DNA of 64,000 nucleotides from Prostheceraeus crozeri (Eukaryota; Platyhelminthes; Polycladida; Euryleptidae), in assembly GCA_907163375.1 (NCBI GenBank), contig CAJQUW010007741.1, forward strand, positions 1 to 64,000. The letters run 5' to 3'. The notes beneath the pieces were generated by a model. That model did not search any database, had not been told where the DNA came from, and saw nothing but the letters and a program-made list of their open reading frames with translations. Shown piece by piece: positions 9,181 through 20,834 of this stretch. The first letter of the stretch is position 1. Every line of letters starts with the position of its first letter. The translations under genes and the position numbers were made by a program.

Positions 9181-10069
9181 TCGTAGCTAACTGTTGTTGA
9201 TCTTCCCCTAAGCACTTATATAACACTTGCATTCTGCACTCTAAGAAGAATCAAATTGAAAGTGTTCAAAAAGCTTTATAAACATCTCTTGTAGAATGCA
9301 ATTAACATCGTTTTACAGCAATCTTTCGGAAACAGAATGCTTCCGGCGGTGCACTCTGAGATTAAAATTGCATCATAAAAAGAATTCGCTAAGATATCAA
9401 TTCCTTCACCTAAGGGTGGGGCAAGCGATGCTCTCTTTGCAAGCGAATACCAATGATTATCTGATGTAAAACTCATTGCAGTTTTTGTTCACGTGTGTCT
9501 CATCTACGAATTCGTAAATTAGCGATTGCATCATTTTAACACAACGTAGCAAGCCTAAGTATCGTGACTCATGGGAGGAGTCCATGAATTTTCGGGTCTG
9601 GAAGGACAGGCGGTAACGAATGTCATGATGCCAATCCAGTACCAATAGAGTATGGCTTTTACATTGAATTTGTAGATCTTTCATGTATGTTACAAAGTAG
9701 CGATTGGAAAAAGATACAAGATAAATATATCCTTGACATTGATCACGAAGTTAAATTATATTTTAATCGAAAAACATGATTTAGACATGCAGACGATTCC
9801 TGAAATTGGATAACATGCGCATGAGTCTGTGTCCATTTTCAATATTCAACGCAACTCAATATTCAATGAATACTGTTTTATAATTTTATTTTCTGTTCAG
9901 AAAACTCTTCACTGGAAATTCATGTTTCATCCTCATCATCGTTGCCACAAGCACTAAGGCATGGTTTGAAGTAATATAAATTCATTTGCTTTGGTCAGTT
10001 GTAATGGACATTGGACATTGCGTTAAGCCATGTTTAATTGATTGTAATCCGATGTGTCAGGAGAAGTAG
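9181..10069. other. Noncoding stretch, no gene seen
   Basis: AT-rich, with short chance frames only. I see no repeat shared with other parts of the window. Confidence 0.55.
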
Positions 10070-10330
10070 TATCGGCGCATGAAGCACATTCACGGTGGAG
10101 AGAATACAGCGAAAATCTCTACAGAAGGCACAACGACGAGACTCCGCTAACTATAGCACCTGTCGCAGATTAAGAACCAGTCCCTTTGTTTGAGGAAGCA
10201 GAAGAGGCTGTCCAACAGCTTACAAACGGAAAGGCTACAGGAATTGACTCGATGTCAATGGTGTGTGGTTTATCTTGAGTCAAATGAAGTCAACTGTTCT
10301 AAGCCTACAGTGTATACTCTTGCCAGGTGT
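10070..10330 (+). mobile_element. RTE-like LINE fragment, start of the reverse transcriptase
   Basis: The plus strand encodes RWREYSENLYRRHND and then EEAEEAVQQLTNGKATGIDS, the signature just before and at the beginning of non-LTR reverse transcriptase domains (consensus EEVEEAIRKLKNGKAPGIDG). A stop separates the two parts and the frame is lost shortly after. This is a short, old fragment; the same superfamily appears again at 14.85, 23.3 and 27.7 kb. Confidence 0.65.
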
Positions 10331-11242
10331 CGCCTGAGATAAAGAATTCCAACAATTACAATGATTGATCAAGAACAGGTTTTGTGAATTTGAACACGAC
10401 ATTATATCGATAGTTATCTCGAGAAAAATCGCTAAATCACATCAAAAGTTTTATTCAATTGAATAACTTTGGAAAAGTAGAATTGACCACCAGCTCGATG
10501 AACAACATCGTGTTAGTGATTCTTTCCATAAGGAAAAGATTGAGAAAAAACAGAAATATTGATAAGACTGATCGATATTGTCTGCTCTTTGGCAAAGCGC
10601 GAACTACCTTTTAGATGCCATGGCGAATCAGAATCTTCTAACAATAAAGGAGATTATCCTGTAAGCATTGACCTTGTGAGCCATTACGATTCCGCTCTGA
10701 CCATACTTAAAGAAATCTACATTTTTTTTTGGGGAGCATCCTAAACAATTCAAACCGATTTGGTGGCATGTGATTATTGAATTGACAGTTTTTGACTTAA
10801 CGTTTAAGAACAGCTCAATCAGTGACAGCTTGGTGTGTAATTTTCTCAAACGGCAGTTCCTAAACAATCGTAACCTGATTGGCGCACACTGTAATCTGGC
10901 ACCTCCTAAAGCGGAAAAAATTTGCATCCTAAAGCGCCACACACTAAAATTTCAGAAGGCTAAGTTGATTTAGTAGGCTAGCACAGTGAAGAGAACAATA
11001 AACCTTAGACGTAAGCAGCTGCATAGTGGAGAGCGTGAGTCACTGCTTGCCATACAGCAGGAACGCTGTCGCATAACAATAGCTGCTATTGAGGACATCA
11101 TAAGTTCACGTTGCTGTATGTACATGAATCATTCTCCGCTTCATCTCTCCGAGGTTATGTAGCTGGCTTTGTCTTCGAATGGCAAATTGACTTTCCGTCA
11201 GTTGATATTGCAATTAAATTGTTTATTGAAATTATCTGTTGA
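10331..11242. other. Noncoding stretch with CTTTAGGAGGTG-type words
   Basis: No gene. Near 10899 a word CACCTCCTAAAGCG is the reverse complement of CGCTTTAGGAGGTG at 14739, and both are followed by a TTACAGTG word. Related CATCCTAAA words lie at 10737 and 10925. They may be ends of one small decayed element. Confidence 0.4.
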
Positions 11243-11402
11243 AGTTGTGCAGTGGTAAATTGCAAATATATGGGCATCATGATGTCATACCAGGGGACTA
11301 CATCTTTCCCATCAACGTCGATCGAAATACTGGATAAATGGAAAAGAAATATGGTAAGACTTGAAACCAAATGGCCAAAAATCTGCATTCTATATTTTCT
11401 CG
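11243..11402 (+). pseudogene. THAP zinc-finger remnant
   Basis: The plus strand reads SCAVVNCKYMG, then TTSFPSTSIEILDKWKRNM, then KWPKICILYF. This follows the THAP layout: C-x(2-4)-C, a short loop to F-P, a conserved W, and finally C-x2-H-F. The final His is replaced by Tyr here, so zinc binding would be lost. THAP domains are found in P-element-like and Kolobok transposases and in domesticated host proteins; none of the rest of such a protein is seen nearby. It could equally be a decayed exon of a host THAP gene. Confidence 0.45.
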
Positions 11403-14400
11403 TGATACTCAATCGTAACAGATATACTAATCAATCTGGTTCATCAACTAAACGGCAGCTCTGAAAAATGAGGTGAGTTTCCTGTTGCTCTGATAGCCTA
11501 CCGTATTCGAAAGAATTGTAATGCATGCATGCTGTATAGCACTAATGTAAATCGAGTCTACGACTTCCGTAGTTAAAATGCCACTTTTCATAATGGGACT
11601 AAATTAATTCTTGCGGATAATGCAAATATATATATTTCAAAAAGCTGTAAATTTTCGAGGTAGGCATACATTGTATTTGTCAATTTCATGCATTCATTCG
11701 CGCTATCTGTGCTCGGTAAAGCCTCTGAGAAGCAAATGCGTACTCATCTGTTATAAGTGGTGTGTCCAATAAGGTTTCCTAACGAAGGTGGAAAAATAAT
11801 AGATACACGCATGTGAAGGGTTAAATTGAATTGGCATATCAAGTTTAGGATTCAATGCAAAGTTCTAAATGCTTTGATGTACACATACATTACTGTATTT
11901 ATGTGTGGTCAATTATATTCAGAATATTCGAAAATTGGTTTATTTCTATGAAATTTAGTGGAAATACAACAATCAATTCTGTATTTAGTTTATTGGAAGC
12001 ACACATTAGTTGAATATAACCTGCTAATGTAACCATTTATCACCAACTGTCATGATAATCTATAGTCGGATAATAGTAGACATCGAAAAAATGCAATAGA
12101 CGACACTGAAGGACATTCGTTTCCATTATGTAGTAGAATAGTTGTCTACAGTGTTTCCTGATTCGGACATTTAAGAAAAAACATATTTTTGCAAACATAT
12201 GCTTAAAATTACGCATTCAATCTTTTAAACGTTTTTATCTAATCTATTGAAATTCTGCTGCCATAGAGTTGTGAAATCGCTTAATAAATATTCATCAAAA
12301 TATATGAAATTCCGGATGTTGAACTATGGGCCAAAAGACTACTGACAAATTAAAACTTCTATACTTCTGTATAGAATCTTCTGCCAATAAATATCCTTCT
12401 TGTCAGTATTCAAATATCCGCGGTTTTTCTACAATGTCCAGACACTATTGGATGCAAACGTATTTTTAATGTACGGCTTTAATTGCTCAACATCTATAAA
12501 TATTCAGTCCATCCTGTTGGCCACTTTTAAAAAATAGATCCATTTTAGTAATGAAAGTCTTTTTCATACTCTATTCATATTAGTCATTATTATTAAATTC
12601 TCAACGTAGCATGATATCAAGGCAAAGAAAGACTAAACAGTCATCATCGCAGACATTGAAAGATTACTTAACTTAATATAGAATGTTTCTATTCTGTAAA
12701 AATACATGATAGGTATTTCTGATTGCAGGAAAATGTCCGCCTATTGAATGGAGCTTTCAAAAAATCTCTCATATCATCTATAAATATCATGAGATAAAAT
12801 CATCTCATGATCAGCATATCATGCTGGTTTCCTCAAACGAACTATAGGCCTACACACATAGAACCAAAACCTCTGACGTTGAACAGTTTCAGACGCCTTC
12901 ACAATGGCTATTAAATCACCGTAGAAAAGGAGATATTCCATTTTTTCATTTTTATTAAATTTCTAACGACGATCTTGGGCCATATAAGCTATGCCAGTTA
13001 TTATTTCTGAAGTCAATTTAGCTCATGCATGTTTGGTAGAGACCTGTGACGCTCATATAGTTTTTATCTGATCAATAAGTGGGGGAACTTGTTGTCACTT
13101 GGCAGTTTGCAAGACAGTGCATGCTGTCTGAAGTGGGAGAATCAATAAGAAACATGTGCAGTATTGTATTAGAACTTTCAAACGAAAGTTAGTACTTGTG
13201 AATATGGATTATTAGCATAATATGTGCAATTTTTTGGAGATCTGAAACTCGTTAATTTCCATAATCTGTAGAACATCGAATAACTAAGAAAGGAGCCAAT
13301 TTTCTGCAACAAGAGGTTCCAGTCATTTTATCAAAGTATATGTGCATGTATTCAATACAGCATTGATAAATTACATTATCTAGGCGTATATCAAAATAAA
13401 TAGCGTAATAAAAATAGTTTTAAAAAATACGATATGCTCTATGTATGCATGATTATAAGAAATTCTATTTTTTTCAATTATCAGACAAATCAAAAACTTC
13501 GAATATTTGAAGGAATCATAATTTGTTCAGCCTGCTGCATGTAACATGTAGATCTGACGTCCTTGTATACTAAAGTTAATTATTTCTTTCCTTTCACTCC
13601 ATAGTTCCTAACTAAAATTCCTTTTTCTTTTCAGCATTCATTTCGAGTGGAATATCAGTGAATGCAAATATGTGGTGTCCAAATATTGAATAGGTGCTTT
13701 GGCGGATGAAGCATCTATACCATCATGGTACATGCAGTCTTGTTTCATACGTATAATCTCCAACGCAATTGACAGTACTTGACCACCGTAAAAACTGCTG
13801 GAAGGTCTTCTTCGTGTGCGTCACATCTTTATCAAGATCAGTGCAAAACTCTGTGAATTTTTGTTTGTGCCATAAATTACTTTGAATTCTTTAGTTTTTA
13901 TCTTTCTACAATAATTTCTTGATGTTTTCCATGATGTTTTAGAGATGCAATATCTGTTAGTTCAGATCGTAATTTACTTGAAAAACAATAGAGATTGATT
14001 TGCATATCTAGCATTTGATTGTTATTCAATATTCGCATCTTGAGACTCTATTTTGTTACTTATCTTTATTGCAACTGTTGATCTGCGATTTCACACATGC
14101 TTTTATCCACATAATTCTGCAATAAATATCCTACATGTTTCTCACATTTTATACTGTCTAGACACTGATTATATTATGCAGCATTTGTATTTTTGTCACC
14201 GAAAATTGCGTGGTCAGGCCAAAATTTTCATTGTACATGTATACATGAAATTTCGCTGTGTCTGTTTCATCAATAGACCTGTGATTGCATTCTTTTTGGT
14301 ACCGGGTGTCAATTTTACAAATTTGTTTTATAAAATAAATATATTACCAATTATTGTTAATTATTAATAAATATATTAAATTTTATAAATTGTTTCATGT

Positions 14401-14849
14401 ATTCGAATTGTACTTTAAAGTACAACACTAATGTCATGTTTTCTTGCATAACAATACTACAGGGGTTAAAGGGTTCTTATTTCTTTAGAGGGTTGTTTGT
14501 GAAGCAAGAGGTGAATATTGAATGAATATAATGAGAGCTTTGTCTGCAATAAATCTTAATGCGTAACCCGTCTATTGCTGAATAAAGATAGTAGTATGCA
14601 TTGTCATAAGGGAAAAGTAGAAAATGTCATTGAAAAAATGTTTTAGGAGGTGAGAGGCTAGCCTTCTAAAAGGCGCATGCTTTAGGATTTTTTTATTAGT
14701 TACGAATAGTGTCTTGCTTTAGGAGGTGATTCAGCTCGCTTTAGGAGGTGCTGGTTTACAGTGCATGCTGACAGCATGATATGAGTTTCCGCCTCTGACA
14801 AGAACTATACACAGACCACAGAGCTGTTTTCAGGTAGAACAATGCTCAA
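11403..14849. other. Long AT-rich noncoding stretch
   Basis: About 3.4 kb without a credible gene. It contains a short palindrome near 12793-12818 (ATCATGAGAT / ATCTCATGAT) and CTTTAGGAGGTG-like words at about 14640, 14720 and 14740. The plus-strand frame at 14053-14367 has no domain and unremarkable composition. Confidence 0.55.
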
Positions 14850-15690
14850 AAATTTGGATTTGAAAGGGGCGTTTGCCAAGAATGTACTATATCTCCAAGA
14901 TTGTTCACGCTATACACAGAACAGGTTAAGAGGGAAGCTGACATCCAAGAGTATAGTAGTACTGCAGAGACAGGACATCGCATTTCCAATCTGAGATATG
15001 GAGATGACACAGTCCTTACAATTGACGGAGGACGTCGAAGAGGATTGAAGTTGAACGTCAGAAAGACAGTAGATGACCGTGGCGGGTATGCAAGCGAACA
15101 TCAGTGTGGGAGGCGAGTTGGTGAATAGCTACAAGTATTTTGTATCTGTGGAATGCTCAAATAGCGATTGTAGCAAGGATATACGAGCAAGAGTTGCAAT
15201 GGATAAGAAACGGACAATTGAACCTGCGAATATCTGAAAAGACAGAGGGATAAGGAAAGTTACAAGGCTACCTGTGTTACAGGCGTTGGTGCAGCTCTTG
15301 CAGGCATGGAGTTTGAAAGTGCCCGACGTCAGAGCCATTCGTGTAGCCGAAATGTGAATCTATAGAACAATGCTAAAGATCAGTTGGTGGGACAGATGGA
15401 CCAATGTTAGTGTGTCGCAAGAATTGGGTACACAGCTTGAGGTCTTGGAGATGGTGAAAAGAAGGAAGCTGGTATTCTTCGGACATGCATACAGACGGAA
15501 AGAGCTGGTTGAAGATGTCATAGTAGGCATTAATCCAGGAAGACGAAGAAGAGGCAGGCCTCTCAGACAATGTGAGGATGACATCAAAGAATGGACGAAT
15601 ACGACATTGGGAATGGCGGTGAAGAAGACGGAGAATCGACATCAGTGGAGAACCCTGGTTAATGCTGTTACGAGGACGGAGGACGGCTAG
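14850..15690 (+). mobile_element. RTE-like LINE fragment (RT palm to 3' end of ORF)
   Basis: In order, the plus strand encodes RGVCQECTISPRLFTLYTE (the GVRQGC.LSP motif), ISNLRYGDDTVL (catalytic YADD region with A changed to G), a thumb-like region in shifted frames, and ISWWDRWTN...KRRKLVFFGHA...GRRRRGRPLRQCEDDIKEW, the C-terminal signature of this LINE group. The last part (15370-15690) is still one open frame ending in a stop. Expected sequence between motifs is shortened and several frameshifts and stops are present, so the copy is dead. Confidence 0.8.
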
Positions 15691-16003
15691 CCTCGATCCG
15701 AAAATACTGAAATGGAATAGAATCCGATTAAAAAGTCAATCGCTGAAATTGACATCCAATATTTTTAGGAATATCTTTGCAATTCTGTAAAACTTTAATC
15801 GATATATCAGAGATGAGCAGAAACGAATCTCTTATCTAACAATAGCACTAAAAGTATTTTCTGCCGGGAATTCTTCTGATATTCTAAAATTTGCAGAATA
15901 AAATACCTAACTTAAACACAATGTTCTCGACGCTGCACATGATTGATGATCCTATCACAATGCGATTGCACGACCACAATGCTTCATGAAAGACATGTCT
16001 TCT

Positions 16004-17139
16004 TAGGCTTGCCGTGGGGCGGGATTTCTTGATTCCATTGCCATCCCGATCCCACGTGATTCCCATGAGAAACCCCAATCCCGCAGGATTTTTCAAAATT
16101 TACAGTTATTTCCCACAATAATTCCCGTGATAGCCCTGCATCAAATCTTAATACCTCAACTGGAAATTATTACCCATAGATAGTTTCGCATGTTATTAGA
16201 TAACGTAAAACAAAGAGCTTTCCAACTTCTCTATGGCTCTACACATATGTCAGCAATCCATGATATCAGACAACCCTATGAACTTGCATTTCGATAATCT
16301 AAGCTAGTTTCTTTATTAGAGGTCATAACAATGATGTCCTTTAATGGATGCGCTGCATGGCAGCGGACCAGATAAGTCGCGAAAAGTTTTGTTAAAATAC
16401 TATCCATGAATCAAGAATATCAGCATGATAGGCCTAGACCTACTGTACGTCTGTACATTAAATATTCCAACCCAACCGATGCGAAGGGACAATGTATATG
16501 TGTACATCAAGCAATTGTAGCGTGCAAGTGGATCGTCAACAGTATTTAGTCCATATATTGGCATATTTGTAATTCCAATTAATATCCTAGTATGTTGCTC
16601 ATGCGGTACCGGTACCTAGTTAACCTCAATGAAAAACAGTCTTTACAGCAGATGCCTAAGTTTGAAAATATGCTGCATGTTTACGTGTGAGGATCAACTA
16701 CAGAAATTTCAACCTAACATATTTTCTGATATCATCTGGCATGCTCTCACGCAGCCTGACTCTAAATCAAGAAGAGAAATTTACAATCACTTCTTTAACA
16801 TACGTGTGCATCTTACAAAGTACAGTTTGATATTTTCCATTACTCAATTTTATACTCTCTTGCAGCAACGTGTTAGTAAAGATGAAAATTATGTGGATGC
16901 CCACGCTACAAACATTTCATTCATTGTTTGAAATGAAAACTCATATTACAGTATTATCATATCTTTGAAACTGACCGTTTCAACTAGTCCACAGCAGAAC
17001 TGCGAAATTATTTCTAAATTCTTCCGGATATTCTAACAATTTTATGGGAATTCGCATAACTGAAATTAGGCCTATATCTCTATCCAATGGGATTCCTTTG
17101 GGATGAAAATTCCGATGGGAAATCCCGCTTCCACGACAA
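16004..17139. mobile_element. Nonautonomous DNA transposon with diverged inverted ends (hAT-like)
   Basis: The left end GGCTTGCCGTGGGGCGGGAT and the right end (reverse complement CTTGTCGTGGAAGCGGGAT) are inverted copies. Behind both lie arrays of GGGATTCC/ATCCCA-type words for about 70-90 bp. GTCTTCT occurs directly outside both ends (15997-16003 and 17140-17146), a likely 7-8 bp target duplication. No transposase is visible inside; the frame at 16629-16931 has no domain. Superfamily hAT is inferred from the duplication length only. Confidence 0.6.
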
Positions 17140-17694
17140 GTCTTCTATATATATAGGAAGCTTTCGTAATTTTGGAAAATTTTGAGGCTTTTGCGGCACC
17201 AGAAAAAAATATTGCATCGAGCTGAAATTTTGCATGGAATCATTTCATGCGTGTGGTCGCAAAATGTGGGGGACCAAATCTTTTCCAATCTTTATTTTAT
17301 GAAGCAAAACCGCATTTTGACAGATATGCGCATTCATAAAGTTACATCTATCAATCCTGAGGCATCGGTAACAGAACGACATCATTGATTTTCTCGGGTG
17401 ATACATCACAAATGTCGCTTATCAGAAATACATGTGCTTTAGGTGCATAAGCAATCTATGGTACATAGGGCCTATGGCGCATCGTTTAGATACGGTTCAC
17501 CATTTACCTGAGTTATTTTGTGAAAAAAGAAGACAAGGTTAATAAAAACATATATTGGAAAGCTTTCGACAAAAGTCTTTTTTAATCCAAATATTACAAC
17601 AACCTTAAACCAAGTCAAAAGGAAGAAGGAATCTAATCTACATGTAAGTCATCATATCTAAAATTCCAACGCTAATACAAAAAGCAGATACTTT
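17140..17694. other. Noncoding stretch, no gene seen
   Basis: AT-rich, with a short (TA)n tract at about 17146-17156. No recognisable element. Confidence 0.5.
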
Positions 17695-17788
17695 GTAATT
17701 ACCGGTTTCCGTTTTTATTAAATTGGACTTCGTCAGACAACGAAAAATAAAAACAGACTGAAAAGCAACTGTACATGATGCTCTCTAT

Positions 17789-18330
17789 CTAAAGATAGTT
17801 TAAATTTTTTAAAAAATCGCTTTCTTTACATTCCCTCTGAGATCTAGTTGCATCATTAGAAAACTCATAAAAAGGTGCAGCTACAAATTTGATTTCCGTG
17901 TTCCTACAACAGGAGGCTATATGTTTGCTTGCGTGAAGCAAAACAAGCCGGAAATTATTAATCTGTTGACGATGATCGATCAGTATATTACGCAAGATAT
18001 CACCACTTTGACCCACATAGAAATCGTTGCCACTACATTTCAGGAAATATAAGACATCGCTTGAATAGCAATCAAAGTTCTTTTTCATTTGGAAAGCAAA
18101 ATTGCCAATTTTTGTCGTCGTGCCAGGAATGAGATGGTCACAGCATTTGCACCTGGCATCAACACATTTCGTGATGTCTGTGATAATAGTATGATCATTC
18201 TTGCTTAGAATATTCAATAAAGAGCGACTTTGACGGTTAATCGAAACTACCAGTGGTCGGGCGAATTATATTTTGATAAGCATTTGGATTGTTGGGAGTA
18301 AAAGTTGACATAAAAGGTAATAATGCTTTT
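17789..18330 (-). pseudogene. Penelope-like linker and GIY-YIG endonuclease domain
   Basis: The minus strand gives FMSTFTPNNPNAYQNIIRP, then a Cys cluster (CVDARCKCCDHLIPGTT), then the nuclease SSDVLYFLKCSGNDFYVGQSG followed by DHRQQI. These match the Neptune/Hydra-type Penelope order in which a Cys-x-Cys-x2-Cys linker precedes GIY-YIG (consensus VIYVIKCSGC..EYIGQTG). The last 142 residues are open; upstream there is at least one frame change. In the family this nuclease nicks the target for target-primed reverse transcription. Confidence 0.8.
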
Positions 18331-18402
18331 TTATTCGCAGGCATTAATTCAACACGGCTTTGGGACTGTGCAACTGATGTAGCACTATAGATTAGATTCA
18401 GT

Positions 18403-18746
18403 AATTCAAGTTTGCGGAGCCAGGGTAACCAAAGGTCTTCGGTTAAGTAAAAACGTCGTTATCTCATGCGTACGATGCATTTCGCTTGCCACCGGCAAGC
18501 ATGGTCACGTTCTGAATTGACAAATCATGTACAGACAAAATAAACGCTAGAAATTCCATGCATGATCAATAATCAACAAAGGTCAAAAAGATAAGTGTCC
18601 GAAGACTCTATGAAATCGATCTGTACAAAGTTACTACTCATTTTAGTCAAAAGTATTTACTTAACAACGTTTTTACTTAACCGAAGACCTTTGGTTACCC
18701 TGGCTCCGCAAACTTGAATTAATGATGACACAGGGTTTATTCAGAC
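18403..18746 (+). mobile_element. Nested small Penelope-like insertion with 12-bp target duplication
   Basis: The insertion is bounded by the direct repeat ATTAGATTCAGT at 18391-18402 and 18747-18758. Inside, a perfect inverted repeat of about 54 bp (about 18404-18457 and 18666-18720; AATTCAAGTTTGCGGAGCC...) flanks about 210 bp. The right arm is the 3' end of a Penelope-like element, because the same end sequence closes element B at about 41290-41350. The left arm is its inverted truncated copy. The element is noncoding, 344 bp long and relatively young. Confidence 0.8.
18467..18512 (-). ncRNA. Conserved hairpin-GAAA motif, hammerhead-like (Penelope 3' region)
   Basis: Minus strand: GTGACCA, T, hairpin GCTTGCC-GGT-GGCAAGC, GAA, then ATGC-loop-GCAT. 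The same layout recurs at 41216-41264, with one base pair of the hairpin exchanged in a compensating way. Penelope elements are known to carry hammerhead ribozymes (core CUGANGA...GAAA). Here the first core box is altered to GUGACCA and no stem I is evident, so activity is doubtful. Confidence 0.35.
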
Positions 18747-18839
18747 ATTAGATTCAGTGGATAATTGGATTTTAGAAAGTAATTTTTAAGCTCACTCAAC
18801 CTTTTTGTTCTGCTATTTTCTTCTGTGTCAAGGTGGTGA

Positions 18840-19140
18840 TATCGTATACTTAAAAGACAGATCTTTCATCTTCAACAAATTAATAATTCCAGACTTGCTT
18901 TGCTTCACGCAAGCAAGCATATAGCCTCTTATTGTAGGAACATGCAAATCAAATTTGTAGCTGCACCTGTTTTTCAGTTTTCTAATGATGCATCTAGATC
19001 TCAGAGGGAATGTAAAGAAAGCTTTTTTATTTCACAGTTTGAACCATCTTTAAATAGAGAATATCATGTACAATTGCTTTTCAGTTTGTCTTCATTTCTT
19101 GGTGTCTGACAAAGTCCATTTTAATAAACACGTAAACCGG
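18840..19140 (+). repeat. Inverted truncated copy of the Penelope A 3' region
   Basis: The plus strand encodes LHASKHIASYCRN, then IKFVAAPVFQFSNDASRSQ, nearly the same protein as the minus-strand copy around 17830-17950, followed by the shared noncoding 3' end. By eye roughly nine positions in ten agree, so the two arms are the same family and of similar age. Confidence 0.8.
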
Positions 19141-19390
19141 CAACACCAAAGGCATCTTTTGGCTCTCTCCTTTTTTATATTTATCAACAATCTCCATATC
19201 TCGCAATTTATGGCATATATATTTTCCACAATCCATTGTTCTTACTGTCTCCTGCAGATATTAGTGGTCGTCAGGTCGGTGTGGAGATCTCTTTTAAATA
19301 GATAGCAATATCTATTTATATGCATTTATGCATATGTTAACCAAATGTAACATAGCGATGAAGTGACATTTGGCTCTTTAGCAAAATTTG

Positions 19391-20737
19391 ACTCTTTAGC
19401 AAAATTAATGTTACATACAGGTACACTCACTTGTGATATTTTGCCTACCCCTCTTTTCTTGTCTTATGATAGCCTATTATATGTGTTCCTTGATGCGAGA
19501 ACATTTTGTGAGAAATGATGTATTCATTGTGAAAATGTTTGTAAGTCCATTAGTAATTATGTATCGGGTGACAACTTCACGAGCGGCGATTACGGCTGAG
19601 ATGCGATCATTCATACTCTTTGTCAATGAGTCATTCAATGATTATGGCATCAATCGCTATTTTGCCAGGAGCCACTGTTTCAGCTCTTTTGTTCTTACGG
19701 GATTGGAACGACTCTTGATTTTCCTAACGCGGAAATCCCAGACATGCTCTATGGGATTCAAATCAGGGCTGCAGGAGGGCCAGGACAGTGATCATATTTC
19801 ACGATGTTCCTTAAAAAGTATTGCTGCACTTGCTGTGTGAGCTGGTGCATTATCATCCTGACAGATAAAATTGCGCAAGCGTCGATATTTCGTCCACCTG
19901 AAACCTTTTGCCTCCATACACAGAAGCTCTCATGTGAATTCCAGCCACTCTGATTAGACGTCGCCTCGAGATGTGATTATTCTCAGTCTTGATCGATAAC
20001 CATTTTTGCATTTTTTAATACCAAATTCTCCTTGCCAACGCCAGAGAGTGTGACTTAGGCCTTTGCACACACTTCTTCGGTTGTAAGTTGTTTTTCACTT
20101 AAACCAATTGCATATCACCTAAGAAAATCACTGTCTTTAATCTGTCGATTCACCATGATCATTAACCTTCTTTAATTGATAATGAAATGATATGTAAATG
20201 AACAAGCAATGATGAGCGATAACTACATGTACGGTACTGCATTTACACGTTAGATGATAGGCTAAGGCTCACTATCTATGCACACAGCATATGCATATGC
20301 ATTAGATTGTTATGAGCTGAATTTGAATGAAAATCATGCTTATGTTACCAATTTCTTTACAAATGAATGGGACAATGTAACATTAGTTATGATTATGTAT
20401 CCAACTGTGCGCACAATTGTCATGCAGATGAGTCCAAATACTTTTCAGAAAGAATTTTCTCTAGTTTATACACTGATATGTGTTTCATTTTTTTAACCTG
20501 TGATTTTGATGCCAAAACTTTCATTGAAAGAAAAGTAGCTACATGTATGTTTGACAAAATTTCATGTAGTAGACAACCGTTCAAAGATGTAGCCAATAAT
20601 CATAGTGAATCATCAAGAGGAGACCAATGCCTTTCAGATGATGTGTGATACTTTTGTGATCAAAAGAGCTGAATGTCTGTAGACACTGAGATATTTCAAC
20701 AGTTGTATTGATGTAACATTAATTTTGCTAAAGATTT
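19391..20737 (-). mobile_element. Tc1/mariner element 1 with recognisable terminal repeats
   Basis: CTTTAGCAAAATTAATGTTA is found at the left (about 19391) and in inverted form at the right (about 20707-20737). Between them the minus strand (about 20160 to 19560) reads ICQDDNAPAHTA, then SCSPDLNPIEHVWDF and KSRSNPVRTKELKQWLLAK, the DDE-transposase signature of Tc1-like elements. Numerous stops and frame changes are present. A second CTCTTTAGCAAAATT word next to the left end suggests a tandem subterminal repeat. Long dead. Confidence 0.75.
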
Positions 20738-20834
20738 TATTTGATACAGGCCTAATCAAACATATATTTGAAAAGATTTCAAAACATCTTGCAATGCTGT
20801 TTCTATTGCATAAACTAAGGATGTCAATGTTTAC

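Larger units (their letters stand above)
17695..19140 (-). mobile_element. Penelope-like element A, truncated, with inverted copy at its head
   Basis: The main copy runs leftwards (about 18830 to 17695) and encodes the linker and GIY-YIG nuclease. A second, shorter copy of its 3' part lies in opposite orientation at about 18840-19140. Both outer ends carry the same ACCGGTTT...ATTAAA.TGGACTT.GTCAGACA sequence in inverted orientation. A truncated copy joined head-on to the main copy is a known Penelope-like arrangement (partial pLTR). No reverse transcriptase part is left. A second Penelope element is nested inside (18403-18746). Confidence 0.75.

Noticed and set aside
14053-14367. 104-residue plus-strand frame
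   Set aside because: No domain, biased AT-driven composition, no promoter or splice context, surrounded by noncoding DNA.
17195-18830. Minus-strand GIY-YIG frame considered as a host DNA-repair nuclease (SLX1-like)
   Set aside because: Linker Cys cluster, inverted second copy and shared ends with other Penelope elements show it is retroelement-derived.
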